From Chara braunii (Eukaryota; Streptophyta; Charophyceae; Charales; Characeae), in the NCBI GenBank assembly GCA_003427395.1, contig BFEA01000406.1:1376631-1398070 (forward strand): a DNA stretch of 21,440 nucleotides. The letters run 5' to 3'. The position numbers were made by a program, and so were the translations under genes. Positions 18,849-21,440 of the stretch are shown in pieces. Each line of letters opens with the position of its first letter. Positions within the stretch are counted from its first letter, which is position 1. The notes under the pieces were generated by a model, which ran no database searches, was not told the origin of the DNA, and worked only from the letters and a program-made list of their open reading frames with translations.

Positions 18849-19208
18849 CAAAGCTGGGAATGGGAATTGTTCGGAATGACCGCAGGACGCCGCATCTGCT
18901 CTATTGTGTTCCTTCTTTTTTTTTTTTTTTTTTCCCTTCAATCGTACTGCTGTTGTGCTCCTCGCCTCTCACCACTTCCACTTCCACAGCCAAAATCCTT
19001 CGCAGATAAATCAGACCTCGGGCATTAACCAATAGTTGGGTTATCTGGGGTCGCTCCAGCTGGAGCTGTGAGGGCATACTGCTGGTCTCACCCACACACG
19101 TTGCCAGCGCACTCGTTCCGGAGACAGCGCGAGTGGCAGCCACGTCGCCTACAACAAACTCGATATTCTGCAGACGTCATCGTCCTTTCCCATATCGCCA
19201 TGCCAGAA

Positions 19209-19329
19209 GGCATCGCCACACCACTCTCGAAATGTGCTAAATGAGAATGAACTTGCTCCTAGAACAAAGCCAGATGCACCGGCCACATTTTTGTCTTTTC
19301 ACATTTCGGAGAGTGGTGTGGCGAGGCCC
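19209..19329. repeat. Foldback unit 3, best-preserved hairpin
   Basis: Left arm 19209-19236 and right arm 19300-19329 pair over about 28 bp with one mismatch and one bulged base. They enclose a loop of about 63 nt containing ATGAGAATGAACTT and GCCAGATGCACC, shared with unit 2. Confidence 0.9.
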
Positions 19330-19419
19330 AGAGAGATCCGCTTGACTACCCGTAGCGCGACTGCGCGGCGTTCGCCCTCACGAGATTTTTTTTTCTTTTT
19401 TACGGCCCTTGGATGGAAG

Positions 19420-19540
19420 GGCCTCGCTCTACTACTCACCGAATGTGTGTAAAATGAGAATGAATCTTCCTGAGAACCTGGGAATATACACCGCCATATT
19501 TTTTGCCATATGTGCATGTGCCGAGTAGTGCAGCGGGGTC
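19420..19540. repeat. Foldback unit 4, diverged
   Basis: Starts GGCCTCGCTCTACTACTCAC and ends CCGAGTAGTGCAGCGGGGTC. The interior AAAATGAGAATGAA and CGCCATATTTTTT align with units 2 and 3. Confidence 0.75.
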
Positions 19541-19806
19541 CAACCTCAGGCGGGAGGACAAGGACATCCCGTAAATTGCCATGCTGGTTTCCCATTCTTT
19601 CTTTTTTTTTTTTTTCTGAACCCGGAGTTATCCCGGCAGCGTCAGCCGGTTTAGCTTATGGTGATCATCTCCTTGCCACAAGGTATGGAAAGTTCAAGCC
19701 TACTTGTAAACAGTGACATATGTCCAAAATCAATTCTTTGCCAGTCTATTACTACTTCACCAACATATTGGTACTTGTAACCACTACCTGAGGTCTAAGC
19801 TAAGGT
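19541..19806. other. Non-coding sequence up to the adapter
   Basis: Contains a T-run (about 19601-19616) and no coding or RNA signal I can support. Confidence 0.6.
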
Positions 19807-19825
19807 AGATGTGTATAAGAGACAG
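19807..19825 (+). other. Tn5 transposase mosaic end (Nextera adapter): sequencing contamination
   Basis: AGATGTGTATAAGAGACAG is the exact 19-bp mosaic end used in Nextera libraries. Translated, it gives the familiar artefact peptides MCIRDS on the plus strand and CLLYTS on the minus strand, both present here. It is not genomic; the sequences on either side were probably joined artificially. Confidence 0.95.
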
Positions 19826-19925
19826 CTCTCTCTCTCTCTCTGTGTGTGTGTGTTTATATATATATATATTGTCACATTGTGAATCAGAGCGCAATATATA
19901 TTGTCACATTGTGAATCAGAGCGCA

Positions 19926-19957
<32 letters not shown>
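19826..19957 (+). repeat. CT/GT/TA/GA dinucleotide tracts with a 32-bp duplication
   Basis: Short CT, GT and TA runs lead into two copies (19868-19899 and 19900-19931) of a unit beginning ATTGTCACATTGTGAATCAG, then TA and GA runs. Confidence 0.9.
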
Positions 19958-20280
19958 TGCAGGTCACTGCAGTGCAAAGCAGGTTGGTACCATGTGGACC
20001 AGTAGTCAGTGAACTGCGGAACTGGCCAGTGCATCGCACGTAGGAACAGGTTAGCACAGTGTGGGGACTACGACCAGGCCTAGGACCAAGTCAGCATAGT
20101 GTGGGCCCGATCGGTGCACAGCAGAGCACGACAGTGAACAGTACCAAAGCAGAGAGAACAGAAGGTAACCGCATACTAACAGATGAGATCTCTGAAGACC
20201 ACGCCAGCGCGCAGCAGGAATTGCAGCAGAGCACACACGCCCGTGCATTGTGATGCCAGTGCATGCACGGCCATAAGATC

Positions 20281-20281
<1 letters not shown>
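19958..20281. other. Non-coding sequence, nothing recognised
   Basis: A loose repeat of GCACAGTGTGGGGACTACGA and GCATAGTGTGGGCCCGATCG (about 20054 and 20094) is visible. No gene seen. Confidence 0.55.
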
Positions 20282-20347
<66 letters not shown>

Positions 20348-20380
20348 GCACACACGCACACACGCACACACACACGCACA
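20282..20380 (+). repeat. (CA)n microsatellite with CACG variants
   Basis: Perfect CA units run from 20282 to about 20342, then CA interrupted by CG to about 20380. Confidence 0.97.
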
Positions 20381-20383
20381 AAC

Positions 20384-20730
20384 CGCCCTGCATCCGCCAG
20401 CAAACAAGAACCCGCTGCATCTCCCAGCGAACATAAAACCCTTGCACACCCCCAGCTAACACAAAAAACCCTGCATCCCCCTGCGAACATAAAACCCCTG
20501 TAGGCCCCAGTGAACACAAAACCCCTGCATTCCCCACAAAACCACTACATCTCCTAGCGAACACAAACCCCCTATATCCCCCAGCAAACAGAAAAACCCC
20601 ACATCCCCCACCGAACACAAAACCCCTATATCCCCCAGCAAACAGAAAACCCCCGCATCCCCCCCCAGCGAACACAAAACCCTTGCATCCCCTTGCATCC
20701 CCCATCGACCACGAACCCCCCACCTTGCAT
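20384..20730 (+). repeat. About 27-bp minisatellite, roughly 13 units
   Basis: Units resemble CCCTGCATCCCCCAGCGAAC followed by ACAAAAC, ranging from 19 to 36 bp. Because 27 is a multiple of three, the minus strand stays open for 238 codons as a Gly/Cys/Phe repeat; I regard that frame as accidental. Confidence 0.85.
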
Positions 20731-21011
20731 TCCCAGCGCCGTTTGAAGCGCCAATCCATAGATAATCTCAACACTACACTACACTGTTCCACAACATCAT
20801 ACAGCACCCCATTACTCCTTTGACCAGGTAAATTAAAAAAAAAAAAAAAAAAAAAAAGGATGAAGGTGAAGCCATTTGGACAATCATCCCGCGGAGACTA
20901 CCAAAGTTTGAGATTTTTTTTTTCCTTTTCCTTTTTCTTTTTCTTCGTTTTTCCTTTTCTTCTTTGGAAAACCCTTCTCTTATTACTGTAATAAAAACCA
21001 GCTAGGCTCAC
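20731..21011. other. Intron-like sequence downstream of the second PPR exon
   Basis: Follows the exon donor at 21011 on the minus strand. It has an A-run (about 20836-20857) and T-runs (20914-20944). The next PPR exon was not found. Confidence 0.6.
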
Positions 21012-21340
21012 CTCGTCGAAAAGTCCCTTCCTTGCGTATGCAGACATGAGAGACGAGTATGTCACGACGCTTGGATGCAGTCCCCTCCTCTTCATCGCTC
21101 GAAAGGTTCTTTCAGCTTTCTCAAGCTCCCCGTTTCTCGCGTACATTCCTATCAGTGCATTATACGTGAAGACGTTGCCGGTACAACCATTACTCTCCAT
21201 CTCCTTAAAAATCCTCTCTGCTTCCAGTACTCGGCCCACAGCACCCAGCCCGCTAATCATTGACGTCACTACGAACTCGTTTACCGGCAAACCATCCCTA
21301 CGCAGGTCCTTGTACACCGCGGCAAGTTCATCAATATCTC
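21012..21340 (-). CDS. P-class PPR protein, internal exon
   Basis: The exon starts at 21340 after a TTCTTGCAG acceptor and ends at 21012 before a GTGAGC donor. It has two bases plus 109 codons (phase 1 in, phase 0 out). It encodes the end of one PPR motif (DIDELAAVYKDLRRDGLPVN), two full 35-residue motifs (EFVVTSMISGLGAVGR... and VFTYNALIGMYARNGELEKA...) and the start of another (VVTYSSLMSAYARKGLFDE). Joined to the exon at 15181-17716 it gives a Gly codon at the junction and an exact 35-residue motif, so it most likely belongs directly after that exon. In the contig it lies upstream of it, which cannot be right for one colinear gene. Confidence 0.85.
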
Positions 21341-21412
21341 CTGCAAGAAGAAAAGCAGTGCACCAAAAGCTTTTAACCAGCACTCAAGTAACTGACATTT
21401 CTTTCCTGCCCG

Positions 21413-21440
21413 CCCCCCCCCCCCCCCCCCCCCCCCCCCC
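21413..21440 (+). repeat. Poly-C run at the window edge
   Basis: At least 28 C bases end the window. Such a run is rare in genomes and may be an assembly or sequencing artefact at a gap edge. Confidence 0.8.

Noticed and set aside
19809-20012. Plus-strand small ORF starting MCIRDS
   Set aside because: It begins in the Nextera adapter and continues through dinucleotide repeats.
20091-20807. Minus-strand 238-codon Gly/Cys/Phe frame
   Set aside because: Follows from a 27-bp minisatellite and a CA run; no start context, splice links or homology.

Overview
The window looks like nuclear DNA from a streptophyte (plant-lineage) eukaryote with a large, repeat-rich genome. A charophyte alga such as Chara is my best guess, but no single marker here proves it. 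The grounds are: spliced P-class PPR exons, a spliced coiled-coil gene with a segment resembling plant GRIP golgins, a Ty3/gypsy-type retrotransposon with a tRNA-iMet-like primer site, plant-type mitochondrial pieces (cox2 with a group II intron tail, trnF(GAA), rps2), and heavy microsatellite content. Scattered N bases and a library adapter show it is a draft assembly.

Layout. Positions 1 to about 5100 hold a degraded minus-strand Ty3/gypsy-type element: start of pol and protease (1-834), gag (837-3038), leader, primer-binding site (3996-4007) and a promoter-bearing 5' LTR (from 4012 upward). A related LTR-like block lies head-to-head with it on the plus strand (about 5345-6300) and a more diverged one at about 9185-9985. 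A 291-bp inverted-repeat element (6825-7115) sits between 6-bp direct repeats. From 14172 down to 7706, three minus-strand exons (12576-14172, 8576-8691, 7706-7875) join in phase into one long coiled-coil protein, a GRIP-golgin candidate. Its 3.9-kb first intron holds an LTR fragment, a heptamer minisatellite and a nuclear copy of mitochondrial DNA (10573 to about 11815). A large PPR exon lies at 15181-17716, followed by a cluster of four foldback units (18241-19540), simple repeats and minisatellites, and a second PPR exon at 21012-21340.

The most important result concerns assembly. The two PPR exons join perfectly (phase 1 to phase 1, across one 35-residue PPR motif), but in the opposite order to that expected on their strand. 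The exact 19-bp Tn5/Nextera mosaic end sits between them at 19807-19825. I read this as an untrimmed adapter marking an artificial junction, so order across 19.8 kb should not be trusted. A 79-bp perfect duplication split by a single N at 2883 is a second likely assembly artefact. I see no convincing new multi-gene system. The biologically interesting items are the nuclear mitochondrial copy with an intact group II domain V/VI, the foldback cluster, the inverted LTR pair with repeat arrays in U3, and the 56-residue repeats of the coiled-coil protein.
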